Shown piece by piece: positions 52,052 through 60,643 of a DNA stretch of 64,000 nucleotides; position 1 is the stretch's first letter, and each line of letters opens with the position of its first letter. Made by a program: the position numbers and the translations under genes. A model generated the notes under the pieces. That model made no database searches, was not told the DNA's origin, and saw nothing but the letters and a program-made list of their open reading frames with translations. The stretch is taken from contig NZ_JABMLE010000003.1 in the NCBI RefSeq assembly GCF_013205025.1, positions 124,001-188,000 of the forward strand, given 5' to 3'. Source of the stretch: Rathayibacter sp. VKM Ac-2857 (lineage in GTDB: Bacteria; Actinomycetota; Actinomycetes; Actinomycetales; Microbacteriaceae).

Positions 52052-53725
52052 TTACTGGAGTCCTTCTGCGAGGGGTCCGAGTGCGAGCACGGGGAAGTAG
52101 GTGAGGGCGGTCACGATGACGGTGACGCCCACGAGCAGGCCGACGAACTGCGGCCGGTGCGTCGGCAGCGTCCCCGCGGTCGACGGAGTGACGCCCTGCC
52201 TGGCCAGCGAGCCGGCCAGGGCGAGCACCATCACGATCGGCAGGAACCGGCCGAGCAGCATCGCCACTCCCAGCGCGGCGTTGAACCACGGCGTGTTCGC
52301 CGTGAGCCCCGCGAACGCCGAGCCGTTGTTGTTGGCCGCCGAGGTGAAGGCGTAGAGCACCTCCGAGAGGCCGTGCAGCCCCGGATTCCAGATCGACGTG
52401 CTCTCCACGTCGGCCCGCACCGCGGGGATCGCGAAGCTCAGCGCCGTCCCGGCGAGCACCAGCGTCGGCGTGATCAGGATGAACAGGCTCGCCAGGGTGA
52501 TCTCGTACCGGCCGAGCTTCTTGCCCAGGTACTCCGGCGTCCGCCCGACGAGCAGCCCGCCGATGAACACGGCGAGGACAGCGAGCACGAGCATGCCGTA
52601 GAGCCCGGAGCCGACGCCGCCCGGGGCGACCTCGCCGAGCATCATGTTCAGCATCGGCAGCATCCCGCCGAGCGCCGTGTAGGAGTCGTGCATCGAGTTG
52701 ACGGCACCGGTCGAGGTGAGCGTGCTGGTCGCCCCGAAGAGGGTCGAGCCGGCGATGCCGAAGCGCACCTCCTTGCCCTCCATCGCGCCGCCCGCGGCCT
52801 GCGGGGCGGGCCCGCCGCCCGCGAGCTCGAGCAGGGTCAGCGCCGTCAGCGAGACGACGAAGATCGTCGCCATCGCCGCCACGATCGCGAGCCCCTGCTT
52901 CGGGCTGCCGACCATCCGGCCGAAGGTGCGCGGGAGCGAGAACGGGATCGCGAGCATCAGCACGATCTGCAGCGCGCTGATCGCCGCCGAGGGGTTCTCG
53001 AACGGATGCGCCGAGTTGGCGTTGAAGAAGCCGCCGCCGTTGGTGCCGAGCAGCTTGATCGCCTCCTGCGAGGCGACCGGCCCGCCGGGGATGCTCTGCG
53101 TCCCGCCGGTGAGCGTCGTCACGTCGGTGAAGCCGGCGACGTTCTGGATCACGCCGCCCGCCAGCAGCAGCACCGCCGCGATCACCGACAGCGGGAGCAG
53201 CAGGCGGAGCGTCCCGCGGGTGAGGTCGACCCAGAAGTTGCCGATCGAGTCGCTGCCGCGGCGCGCGAAGCCGCGCACCAGGGCGATGGCCACCGCGATG
53301 CCGACCCCGGCCGAGACGAAGTTCTGCACGGCCAGGCCGAGCAGCTGCACGGAGTAGCCCATCGTCACGTCCGGCGAGTACGACTGCCAGTTGGTGTTGG
53401 TGACGAACGAGACGGCCGTGTTGAACGACAGCCCCTCCGGGATCGCCGGGAAGCCGAGCGAGTACGGCAGCAGGGCCTGCGCCCGCTGCAGCGCGTAGAC
53501 GAGCAGGACCCCGACCAGCGAGAACGCGAGCACGCCGCGGAGGTAGGCCCGCCAGCTCTGCTCGCCGCGCGGGTCGACGCCGATGAGGCGGTAGAAGCCT
53601 CGCTCGACGGCGAGATCGCGGGAGGAGGAGTAGACGTGCGCCATGTAGTCGCCCAGCGGGCGGTGGAGCAGCACCAGGACGAGGGCGACCGCGGCGACCT
53701 GGAGGATCGCGGGCAGAGCGCTCAT
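52052..53725 (-). CDS. kdpA: Potassium-transporting ATPase subunit A
   Basis: A 557-residue channel-like subunit of about ten helices with the four repeated selectivity-filter regions (for example [38 protein letters not shown] and NNGSAFAGL). It selects K+ and passes it to KdpB. The ATG overlaps the kdpF stop by one base. Confidence 0.97.
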   Translation of the reverse strand: MSALPAILQVAAVALVLVLLHRPLGDYMAHVYSSSRDLAVERGFYRLIGVDPRGEQSWRAYLRGVLAFSLVGVLLVYALQRAQALLPYSLGFPAIPEGLSFNTAVSFVTNTNWQSYSPDVTMGYSVQLLGLAVQNFVSAGVGIAVAIALVRGFARRGSDSIGNFWVDLTRGTLRLLLPLSVIAAVLLLAGGVIQNVAGFTDVTTLTGGTQSIPGGPVASQEAIKLLGTNGGGFFNANSAHPFENPSAAISALQIVLMLAIPFSLPRTFGRMVGSPKQGLAIVAAMATIFVVSLTALTLLELAGGGPAPQAAGGAMEGKEVRFGIAGSTLFGATSTLTSTGAVNSMHDSYTALGGMLPMLNMMLGEVAPGGVGSGLYGMLVLAVLAVFIGGLLVGRTPEYLGKKLGRYEITLASLFILITPTLVLAGTALSFAIPAVRADVESTSIWNPGLHGLSEVLYAFTSAANNNGSAFAGLTANTPWFNAALGVAMLLGRFLPIVMVLALAGSLARQGVTPSTAGTLPTHRPQFVGLLVGVTVIVTALTYFPVLALGPLAEGLQ

Positions 53726-53814
53726 CAGAACCGCTCCGGCTTCACGAGGGCGACGACGAGGTAGCCGATCGCGGCGATCGCGAGGACCACGGCGAGGACG
53801 TCGAAGACGATCAT
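53725..53814 (-). CDS. kdpF: Potassium-transporting ATPase subunit F
   Basis: A 29-residue single-helix peptide ([20 protein letters not shown]..., ending KPERF), the standard small stabilising subunit of the Kdp complex. The ATG overlaps the upstream small ORF stop by four bases and its stop overlaps kdpA by one. Confidence 0.92.
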   Translation of the reverse strand: MIVFDVLAVVLAIAAIGYLVVALVKPERF

Positions 53815-53981
53815 CGTCGGACCGCCCCGTCTCCGGCCGAGCGCGGGCCGGTGCCGTCCTCCGTCGCGGCGCGGGGGCCGGAGCCGGCGGAGCGCGGCGC
53901 GAGGGCCTCGACCCCCCTGGCGACGACGCCGATGAGCGCGAAGACGGCGAGGACGCCGATCACGGAGAGAAGGTCGAGCAC
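53811..53981 (-). CDS. Small membrane protein at the head of the kdp operon
   Basis: A 56-residue ORF with one hydrophobic helix ([23 protein letters not shown]) and a hydrophilic tail. GTG at 53981 has GGAG five bases upstream. ATGA overlap with kdpF shows it belongs to the operon. Short ORFs occupy this position in other actinobacterial kdp operons; role unknown. Confidence 0.75.
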   Translation of the reverse strand: MLDLLSVIGVLAVFALIGVVARGVEALAPRSAGSGPRAATEDGTGPRSAGDGAVRR

Positions 53982-54111
53982 GGGAACTCCATTCGGGGGC
54001 CGAGGGCACCCCGAGTGCGGAGGCGCCCGGCCGGCACCGCGACGAGCGCAGTACCGGCACGGATCCCGATGCAACACCCGGCGACGCCTCCCGACGCCGG
54101 TCCTCACGACT

Positions 54112-54151
54112 TCCCTACGGCGGCGGCGGCGACCCTCACGCTCTCCTCACG
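54112..54151 (-). promoter_or_regulatory. kdp promoter with tandem CGTGAGG KdpE-type box
   Basis: On the minus strand CGTGAGG occurs at 54145-54151 and 54134-54140, eleven bp apart, the helical spacing typical of OmpR-family sites. The proximal copy occupies the -35 position, 17 bp from a -10 box TAGGGA at 54112-54117. A third CGTGAGG lies at 54102-54108. The layout suits activation by phosphorylated KdpE. The leader to the first ORF is about 125 bases. Confidence 0.55.
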
Positions 54152-54178
54152 GGAGCGGCGCCGGAGCCGCCTCCCCGC

Positions 54179-55168
54179 TCAGCTCGTGAGCCGGTACGCC
54201 TTCCAGAACTGGCGCATCGTCAGGCCGTACTCCTTGCGGAACAGCCGAGCCGCGGTGACGTACTCGTACAGGCCGCAGCGGGCGGCCAGCACCTCGAACC
54301 CCTCGGGGCTGTCCGCCGCGCTGATCTCGGCCGCGAGCGCCGTCAGCCTGCTCGTGCGGATGTACTCGGAGAGGGTCGGTCCGTCGCTCGCGAAGAGCCG
54401 GTGGATCGTGCGGGGACTGGTGTGGAAGACCTCGGCCAGGGTGCCGACGGTGAGATCGCGCTGGGCGAGGTGGTCGCGCACGTAGCCCTCGACATGCTCC
54501 CGGGAGAGCCTGATGCGATCGAGGTCGCCGACGGCGAGGTGCGACCGGTTCGCGAGCGACGCCTCGATCAACCCGGTCAGCTGCGCGAGCTGCGCGCGGA
54601 ACGCGTCCGGTGAGATCGAGTCCTGCGAGGCGAGTTCGTGCGAGAGGGTCTGGAACAGGCGCATCAGTCGCGGCGGCGAGATCACCTCCAGCCCGTAGAG
54701 CGGGACGGAGGCCCGGAAGCGCTCGCTCAGCTGGTCGACCGGAATGCTGATGAAGATGCACTCGGTCACGTCGTAGGTCTCCGAGGACACCGGCTCGCCG
54801 CCGCCCGCGATGGCGACGGAGCCCCGCGTGAGGCGATAGCGCTGGGTGCCGACGGAAATGAAGCACTCGCCCTCGATCAGCGCCACGATCTCGATGCGAT
54901 TGCTTCTCGGGAATCCGAGGGAACTCGAATCCGGAGAGGTGAAGTAATTGGCGCGTGCCGTCATCCGCTGAGCACTCACCTGATCGATGACCACCCGCTC
55001 CGACTCCGCCTCGAACGCCTCTCGACTCCGCGGATGGAATTCACCGACTCCCATCCACTCGCTGATCGCCTTCTCAGCGCCCGGACCGCTGAAGCGCTGC
55101 CGATCGATGCGGCAGGGCGAGCTCGGCCTGAGGGGGGAGTCCGTGGACGGGAGGGTCTCTTTCATCAC
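54179..55168 (-). CDS. AraC-family transcriptional regulator
   Basis: A 329-residue regulator. The N-terminal cupin-like sensor part includes NRIEIVALIEGECFISVGTQRYRLTRGSVAIAGGG and the C-terminal double helix-turn-helix has LTVGTLAEVFHTSPRTIHRLFASDGPTLSEYIRTSRLTALAAEIS and ARCGLYEYVTAARLFRKEYGLTMRQFWKAYR. GTG 55168 or ATG 55165 can start it; GGA lies at six and nine bases respectively. It is divergent from the GH18 gene, which it may control. Its N-terminal coding half is visibly less GC-rich than its neighbours. Confidence 0.87.
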   Translation of the reverse strand: MMKETLPSTDSPLRPSSPCRIDRQRFSGPGAEKAISEWMGVGEFHPRSREAFEAESERVVIDQVSAQRMTARANYFTSPDSSSLGFPRSNRIEIVALIEGECFISVGTQRYRLTRGSVAIAGGGEPVSSETYDVTECIFISIPVDQLSERFRASVPLYGLEVISPPRLMRLFQTLSHELASQDSISPDAFRAQLAQLTGLIEASLANRSHLAVGDLDRIRLSREHVEGYVRDHLAQRDLTVGTLAEVFHTSPRTIHRLFASDGPTLSEYIRTSRLTALAAEISAADSPEGFEVLAARCGLYEYVTAARLFRKEYGLTMRQFWKAYRLTS

Positions 55169-55690
55169 TGCTGTTCCATCTCGAGGATCGGCTACGAGCG
55201 CCCGGAACGGGATCTGCTCGCCACACGTCCGCGACGGCAGGACATGTGAATTCTCAAAGCCACCACCTGCTCATCCGCACGGTGAACGGGGACTGCTGCG
55301 GGGTGACCGAGCGGTGAGTGTAACAGGAGAGAGGGTGCCGAATTCAAGTCCGGCGCCAATTGAGTGATTCCCCGCCGAATCAGCTGATCTCCGCCATCTT
55401 CGATTCCCCGTCTTTCCGCGGATGGATGTCTTTCTATACGCAAGCATCGACCTTTATATACGTCCTCATGAACGAAGAGCACTTTCAGGTTCCGGACATG
55501 GATCACCTAGCATCATCAGCCGTTCCCGCCATCTCCGATGATCCGTGCCAGAGATTTCGGGACGCCGCGCGGTCGGCTCACCATCGATGTCGACCCCGCG
55601 AAGCCCCGCCGCCGCCCACGAGGCCGGTTCGGATCGTCGTCCGCCGCGACCATCGCTCGCCCTCCCCACCCACGAAAGGGACATCCGAGA
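55169..55690. promoter_or_regulatory. Long, relatively AT-rich gap between araC and the GH18 gene
   Basis: No gene is seen in 522 bp. The stretch 55340-55530 is the most AT-rich of the window. GATTCCCCG occurs as a direct repeat at 55366-55374 and 55402-55410, and a TTTATATACG stretch lies near 55450. These could be AraC-type regulator sites and a promoter for the chitinase-like gene, but none is certain. Confidence 0.4.
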
Positions 55691-57217
55691 ATGAGACCAC
55701 GACTCCGCCGCCGGCTCCTGGCCGCCGCCGCCCTCGCCGCCGCTGTCGCCGCTCCGAGCGCCGTCGCCGTGGGCGGTGCCGCACCGGCCGCCGTCGCCGA
55801 CACCGCGACCGCCGTCCCCGAGCTCCGCGTCTCCTACCTCCAGCTCGGAGCCACCGGCTCGCTGGCGCAGATCGATCCCGCCGGCATCGCCGCCTCGAAC
55901 GTGATCGTCTTCGCGTTCGCCGACCCGGCCAGCAACACGGCCGATCCCGCGACCCTCGCGGCGATGCAGAAGGTCATCGACAACGAGGCGAAGGGCACGG
56001 TGAACCTGCTCAGCCTGGGCGGGCAGACCGTCACCCGCGACACCGTGAACACCGCCACGGCGAGCGCCGTCGGCTCCCGGCTGCTCGCGCAGATCACGGA
56101 CTACAACGCGAGGCTCTCCGGCGGGAGCATCACGGGCGTCGACCTCGACCTCGAGAACGGCATCGACGCCGAGACGATCAGCGCCCTCGGCGCGACCGTG
56201 AAGGGCGCCGGCCTCTCCCTCGCCGTCGCGCCGCAGGTCTACCTGAGCAGCGGGACCGGGGTGGACCCGGGCTCGCCCACGAACCTGACCCTCACCTCCG
56301 GTGTCCACGACGGCGCGAACGACCAGTTCTCTCCGCTCGTGAAGAGCGGCACGGTCGACTACCTGCTGGCGCAGACCTACAACACCGGCGGCTGGACGGT
56401 CGGCGGTGCCGCCGAGAAGGACCCCGGCTTCTTCAGCACGATCAGCCGGGCGCTCGACAGCGCCGTCCGCCCGGACTGCTCCGCCTCCACCTCGCTGTGC
56501 ATCGCCGAGCGCACGAAGATCGTGATCGGCCAGGTCAGCAACGCCGGCGCCAGCGGCACCGCGAACAACGTCTTCGGCGGATCGGGCGCGGCCGCGTACG
56601 ACCAGGCCGCGGTCCTCGCGGACCTCGCCGCGCAGTGGAAGGCGATGGCGGCGAAGCCGGAGCTCTACGGTCACGTGACCGGCGTGATGCAGTGGTCGCT
56701 CAACAACGACTACGCACCCGCGGCCTGGGGCGACACCTCGGCCGTCCCCGGCGCGTTCAGCGTCGCGCTCTTCGGGGCGACTCCGCCGGCACCGGCCCCG
56801 TACTTCCTCCTCCAGGTGAGCAACACCGGCCCCGACGCGCCGGACTCCGGCGCCTACGCCTCGGCCACCCTCGTGGTCGACGGCCAGTACTGGATCTTCG
56901 GGAACAAGTGGGGCTCGGCCCTCAGCCCGGGCACGAACGAGTCGTTCGGCACCTCGGCCTCGGCCGAGAACCCGGCGACGCCGTACGTGATCGACAGCAG
57001 CAACCTCGACGCGATCTTCAGCGGCGGCAAGAAGTCCTTCACCGCCTCACAGGTCTTGATCAACGGCTACTCCTCGCAGAGCGACGTCGCCGCACCGGGT
57101 GAGCAGTACGCCTGCCCCGTCGGATCGGGCTACACCTTCGAGGCCGGGCACTCCTACAACGTCCAGGTCAACGCGAACTCGGCTTTCAAGTCCTGCGCGA
57201 TCTCGAAGGTCGACTGA
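55691..57217 (+). CDS. Secreted GH18 chitinase-like protein
   Basis: A 508-residue exported protein. The Arg-rich signal peptide (1-37) is followed by a GH18 barrel (about 45-370). The catalytic motif reads TGVDLDLE, with Asp151, Asp153 and catalytic Glu155; the first Asp of the usual DGxDxDxE is Thr148. MQWSLNNDY resembles the substrate-binding MxWS segment. A C-terminal beta-rich module (about 380-508) with YWIFGNKWG may bind carbohydrate. ATG at 55691 is preceded by AAAGGGA. Chitin or a related N-acetylglucosamine polymer is the likely substrate. Confidence 0.87.
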   Translation: MRPRLRRRLLAAAALAAAVAAPSAVAVGGAAPAAVADTATAVPELRVSYLQLGATGSLAQIDPAGIAASNVIVFAFADPASNTADPATLAAMQKVIDNEAKGTVNLLSLGGQTVTRDTVNTATASAVGSRLLAQITDYNARLSGGSITGVDLDLENGIDAETISALGATVKGAGLSLAVAPQVYLSSGTGVDPGSPTNLTLTSGVHDGANDQFSPLVKSGTVDYLLAQTYNTGGWTVGGAAEKDPGFFSTISRALDSAVRPDCSASTSLCIAERTKIVIGQVSNAGASGTANNVFGGSGAAAYDQAAVLADLAAQWKAMAAKPELYGHVTGVMQWSLNNDYAPAAWGDTSAVPGAFSVALFGATPPAPAPYFLLQVSNTGPDAPDSGAYASATLVVDGQYWIFGNKWGSALSPGTNESFGTSASAENPATPYVIDSSNLDAIFSGGKKSFTASQVLINGYSSQSDVAAPGEQYACPVGSGYTFEAGHSYNVQVNANSAFKSCAISKVD

Positions 57218-57362
57218 CCCTTCCGCACTCCTCGGGCGGGCCGCGCCGTTCCCACACTCCGCCGCGGCCCGCCCGAGGTCGCGACCGGATCCCCTCCGGT
57301 CGCTCTCCCCTTTCTCCGTGACGCCCTGTCCCGGAGATCCCGAGAACGAGAGGAACACCCCC

Positions 57363-57818
57363 ATGTCCCGTCACCTGCTCCCCAAGGCGATCGTCGGAGT
57401 CGTCCTCGTCGCCGGCGTGCTCACCGGCTGCGCCCCCGCGGCCGACAAGGCCGAGACGTCGTCCACGAGCTCCAGCGCCGAGGCGAAGACCACCGCGCCG
57501 TCGACCATGGCGCCGGCCGGCGAGAGCCGCGAAGGCGCGTTCGAGGGTCTCAACGGCAAGAAGGTCGCCGGCACCGCGACCGTGTCGGGAAAGACGGTCG
57601 ACCTCAGCGGCTTCTCCTCCGACGAGGGCCCGGACCTGCACCTCTACCTCACGAACGGCACGGACGAGAAGGCCGTGAGCGCCGGTGTCGAGCTGGGCGC
57701 GGTGTCCTACGACACGAAGACGCAGAGCTTCGACGTGGGCGACGCCGCCGACTACAGCTACGTCGTCGTGCACTGCGACAAGGCGAAGGCCGTGTTCGGC
57801 GCGGCGAAGCTCTCGTGA
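57363..57818 (+). CDS. DM13-domain lipoprotein
   Basis: A 151-residue lipoprotein with lipobox LTGC near residue 22, a Ser/Thr-rich linker, and a DM13 domain (GKKVAGTATVSGKTVDLSGFSSDEGPDLHLYLTNG... to YSYVVVHCDKAKAVFG). The conserved Cys of DM13 is present in VVHC. DM13 domains are proposed to act in electron transfer. RBS GAGAGGA precedes the ATG. It overlaps the DoxX gene (GTGA). Confidence 0.87.
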   Translation: MSRHLLPKAIVGVVLVAGVLTGCAPAADKAETSSTSSSAEAKTTAPSTMAPAGESREGAFEGLNGKKVAGTATVSGKTVDLSGFSSDEGPDLHLYLTNGTDEKAVSAGVELGAVSYDTKTQSFDVGDAADYSYVVVHCDKAKAVFGAAKLS

Positions 57819-58324
57819 CGCGGCCCGGGTGGCGCTGGGCGACCGCGGCCCTGGGCACCGCCGTCCGTGTCGCCCTGGGCCTGCTCTGGATCAACGAGGG
57901 CGCGATCAAGCTGCGGTCCGGATTCGGCGCCTCCGACATCCTGCTCGTCGCCGACGGCGCCGCGGAGAACGGCCGAGTGCCCGAGTACTTCCAGCTGTTC
58001 GCGTCGACGATCCTGCACGACGCGGCCGGTCTCTTCGGTGTCGTCACCCCGCTCGTCGAGATCGGCATGGGCGTCGCGCTGATCGCGGGGATCCTCACCG
58101 CTCCCGTCGCGCTCGCCTCGCTCGCGACGCTGCTGATGTACTGGTCGGCCGATCAGCTCATCGAGGAGTACCCGGTGATGGCGCTGCTCTCGGGCCTCGT
58201 CCTCGGCTTCTCCGCCACCTGCTCGCGGATCTCCGCGACGAGCGCCGTGGTCCGCGCCCTGCGAAACCGGCACGGCACCCTCGCCGGAGTCCTGGAGCGG
58301 CCGGCCGTGCGCCGCTGGCTCTGA
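57815..58324 (+). CDS. DoxX-family membrane protein
   Basis: A 169-residue protein of four helices. ALGLLWINEGAIKLRSGF is the DoxX start, and LFGVVTPLVEIGMGVALIAGILTAPVALASLATLLMYW follows. GTG at 57815 overlaps the DM13 gene, so the two form a membrane redox-type pair. A strong bidirectional hairpin lies downstream. Confidence 0.88.
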   Translation: MTRPGWRWATAALGTAVRVALGLLWINEGAIKLRSGFGASDILLVADGAAENGRVPEYFQLFASTILHDAAGLFGVVTPLVEIGMGVALIAGILTAPVALASLATLLMYWSADQLIEEYPVMALLSGLVLGFSATCSRISATSAVVRALRNRHGTLAGVLERPAVRRWL

Positions 58325-58348
58325 CAGCCGCGCGGGAGGCGCAGACGG

Positions 58349-58397
58349 AGGCGGGGACCCCGGAGCGAGCTCAGCTCCTGTTCCGGGGTCCCCGCCT
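58349..58397. terminator. Bidirectional terminator between doxX and the Tat-exported protein
   Basis: Arms 58349-58364 and 58382-58397 form a perfect 16-bp GC-rich stem (AGGCGGGGACCCCGGA and its complement) with a 17-base loop. It sits between convergent stop codons. Confidence 0.85.
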
Positions 58398-58403
58398 TCC
58401 TCG

Positions 58404-58988
58404 TCACACCGTGATCGGGGCGCTGCTGCTGGTTCTGCCCAGCGCTCCGAAGACCGCTTCCTCCGCCCCCGGGTAGACGGGGCCCTGCGTCACGGTGGCC
58501 GTCACGGTGAAGGTTCCGGAGGGCAGCGGGGTGAAGACGCTCGGAGTCGCGGGCTGCCTGATCAGGTCGCCGACCACGAAGGTCGAGCCGTCGAGGAGAT
58601 TCGTCGCCACGTTGGTCCGGTAGACGCCGGCGGCGATCGGAACATGGGCGTTGCGCGGACCGTCGGGAACGATGCCGTCGCCCCAGGCCGCGACGTCGTG
58701 CTCCGAGACGATGTCGACGCGGGAGTCGACGGGCAGTGTCAGCGGCGTCCCGAACTCCGCCGCGGGCCCGCCGAGGCGCACCACGAGGGTGAACGCAGCG
58801 GGGACCGCGCGATCCGGTCCGAGGAAGACGCCGAGCCACGGTGCGCCGCTCGGAGTGACGGTCGAGGCGGAGGCGCCCGGGGCGCTCAGAGCGGCGGCGA
58901 CCACGGGGGCCGACCAGGCCGCGGTGAGGCCGGCCCGGCGGCTGAAGCCCCTCGTGGTTGCGCTGTCATTTTCGGAGTCGATGGGCAT
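58404..58988 (-). CDS. Tat-exported protein of unknown function
   Basis: A 194-residue protein. The N-terminus TTRGFSRRAGLTAAWSAPVVAAALSAPGASA is a twin-arginine-type signal (RR at about 16-17). The mature part is probably beta-rich, with SRVDIVSEHDVAAWGDG and a repeated FTV/TVT pattern near the end (FTPLPSGTFTVTATVTQG). GAGGA precedes the ATG at 58988, which is preferred to an ATG 38 codons upstream. No family recognised. Confidence 0.75.
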   Translation of the reverse strand: MPIDSENDSATTRGFSRRAGLTAAWSAPVVAAALSAPGASASTVTPSGAPWLGVFLGPDRAVPAAFTLVVRLGGPAAEFGTPLTLPVDSRVDIVSEHDVAAWGDGIVPDGPRNAHVPIAAGVYRTNVATNLLDGSTFVVGDLIRQPATPSVFTPLPSGTFTVTATVTQGPVYPGAEEAVFGALGRTSSSAPITV

Positions 58989-59168
58989 GGCTGGTCCTCT
59001 TCTGTGGTGGTCAGTGCTCGGTCGCACTCGCGAGCCTAGAAGCCGGAGGGGTGCACCGGCAGGTCGGAGGAGCCCCCCTTCCGCGCCACGCCGAACGATC
59101 ACGAGCGGCCCCTCCTCGGCTGCGACCAGGCGGTCCGACGCCGTCCGCCGCCGCCGGAGTACAGGAGA

Positions 59169-59184
59169 GTGAGAGCGTTCTCAC
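59169..59184. promoter_or_regulatory. Candidate LacI/ROK-type operator GTGAGAGCGTTCTCAC
   Basis: A near-palindrome of 16 bp with GTGAGA and TCTCAC arms and a central CG, of the kind bound by sugar-responsive repressors. It lies about 70 bp upstream of the -35 box of the sugar-transporter promoter and about 180 bp from the divergent Tat-protein gene. Confidence 0.45.
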
Positions 59185-59255
59185 CCAGCACTGGCGCGGA
59201 TCACCGACCGGAAGATCACGGTTCGGCAACGCCGCCGATCCGTCGCTCTCCGAGC

Positions 59256-59284
59256 TTTACAGACCGGTGCCCGCGCAATATGTT
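59256..59284 (+). promoter_or_regulatory. Promoter of the monosaccharide ABC transporter operon
   Basis: TTTACA (59256-59261) and TATGTT (59279-59284) are separated by 17 bp, a good housekeeping-type promoter. The leader to the start codon at 59413 is about 120 bases. The rest of the gap from 58989 holds the operator-like site at 59169 and nothing else I can name. Confidence 0.65.
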
Positions 59285-59412
59285 GTCTCCGTGGACAAAG
59301 CCCCTCGGGGCTCCCCCGCCCTCCCGGGCGACGACACGACGACGTGCTCCCACATGCACGCTCTCGCGCCGTCCTCACCCTCGGACACTGCTTTCAGAGA
59401 GGAATGCACTCC

Positions 59413-60540
59413 ATGAAGTTCTCCCGCAGCATCACCACGCTGGCCGCCGCCGGCATCATCTCCCTCGGCCTCGCCGCCTGTTCCGCGAGCCCCGCCAACT
59501 CGGGCGGCGCCGCTGCCGGCGCCGGCGCCGAAGGCGACTGCACCGTCGGCATCTCGATGCCCACCCGCAGCCTCGAGCGCTGGATCAACGACGGCGAGGG
59601 CCTCCAGTCCCAGCTCGAGGACGAGGGCTGCACCGTCGACCTGCAGTACGCCGACAACAAGACCGACCAGCAGATCTCGCAGATCCAGAACCAGATCGCC
59701 GGCGGCTCGAAGATCCTCGTCGTCGCGGCCATCGACGGCGAGGCGCTCGCCCCCGTCCTCGCCGAGGCGAAGAAGCAGAACGCGACCGTCATCGCCTACG
59801 ACCGCCTGATCAACGGCACCGCCGACGTCGACTACTACGCGACGTTCGACAACTACAAGGTCGGCCAGCTCCAGGGCCAGTACATCGAGTCGACCCTCGA
59901 CCTCGCGAACGCCGCGGGTCCCTTCACCCTCGAGCCCTTCGCCGGCAGCCCCGACGACAACAACGCCAAGTTCTTCTTCTCCGGCGCCTGGGACGTCCTG
60001 CAGCCCTACATCGAGAGCGGCAAGCTCGTCGTGCCGTCCGGCAAGTCGCCCGCCTCGGACGACGACTGGGCCTCGATCGGCATCCAGGGCTGGGCCTCGG
60101 ACAAGGCGCAGTCCGAGATGGACAACCGCCTCTCCTCCTTCTACACCGGCGACCAGAAGGTCGACGTGGTGCTCTCGCCCAACGACAGCCTGGCCATCGG
60201 CATCGAGGCCTCGCTGAAGTCGGCCGGCTACGCGCCCGGCGCCGACTACCCGGTCATCACCGGGCAGGACGCCGACAAGGCCAACGTCAAGGCGATCCTC
60301 GCCGACGAGCAGTCGATGACGGTCTGGAAGGACACTCGCACCCTCGGTGACCGCGTCTTCCAGATGGTGCAGTCGATCGTCGCGGGCGAGGAGCCCGAGG
60401 TCAACGACACCAAGACCTACGACAACGGCGAGAAGGTCGTCCCGTCCTTCCTCCTCGAGCCCGAGGTCGTCACGAAGGACGACGTGCAGTCGGTCCTCGT
60501 CGACTCCGGCTTCCTCAAGGCCGGCGACGTCGGACTCTGA
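59413..60540 (+). CDS. chvE: Sugar ABC transporter substrate-binding lipoprotein (ChvE-like)
   Basis: A 375-residue lipoprotein with lipobox LAACSA near residue 21. The periplasmic-binding fold of the ribose/xylose/ChvE branch is seen in [59 protein letters not shown] and [22 protein letters not shown], with [18 protein letters not shown] near the C-terminus. ATG 59413 has GAGAGGA nine bases upstream. It captures a monosaccharide (xylose-, glucose- or galactose-like) and delivers it to the MmsAB-type importer. Confidence 0.9.
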   Translation: MKFSRSITTLAAAGIISLGLAACSASPANSGGAAAGAGAEGDCTVGISMPTRSLERWINDGEGLQSQLEDEGCTVDLQYADNKTDQQISQIQNQIAGGSKILVVAAIDGEALAPVLAEAKKQNATVIAYDRLINGTADVDYYATFDNYKVGQLQGQYIESTLDLANAAGPFTLEPFAGSPDDNNAKFFFSGAWDVLQPYIESGKLVVPSGKSPASDDDWASIGIQGWASDKAQSEMDNRLSSFYTGDQKVDVVLSPNDSLAIGIEASLKSAGYAPGADYPVITGQDADKANVKAILADEQSMTVWKDTRTLGDRVFQMVQSIVAGEEPEVNDTKTYDNGEKVVPSFLLEPEVVTKDDVQSVLVDSGFLKAGDVGL

Positions 60541-60643
60541 TCGGTCGGGCGGGGCAGGGGAGGAGCGATCCTCCCCCACCCCGCCCTTCTCCCCCTTCTT
60601 CCCCGCGTCCCACCCATCCTCTGCACAACGAAGTGAGGCCCTG

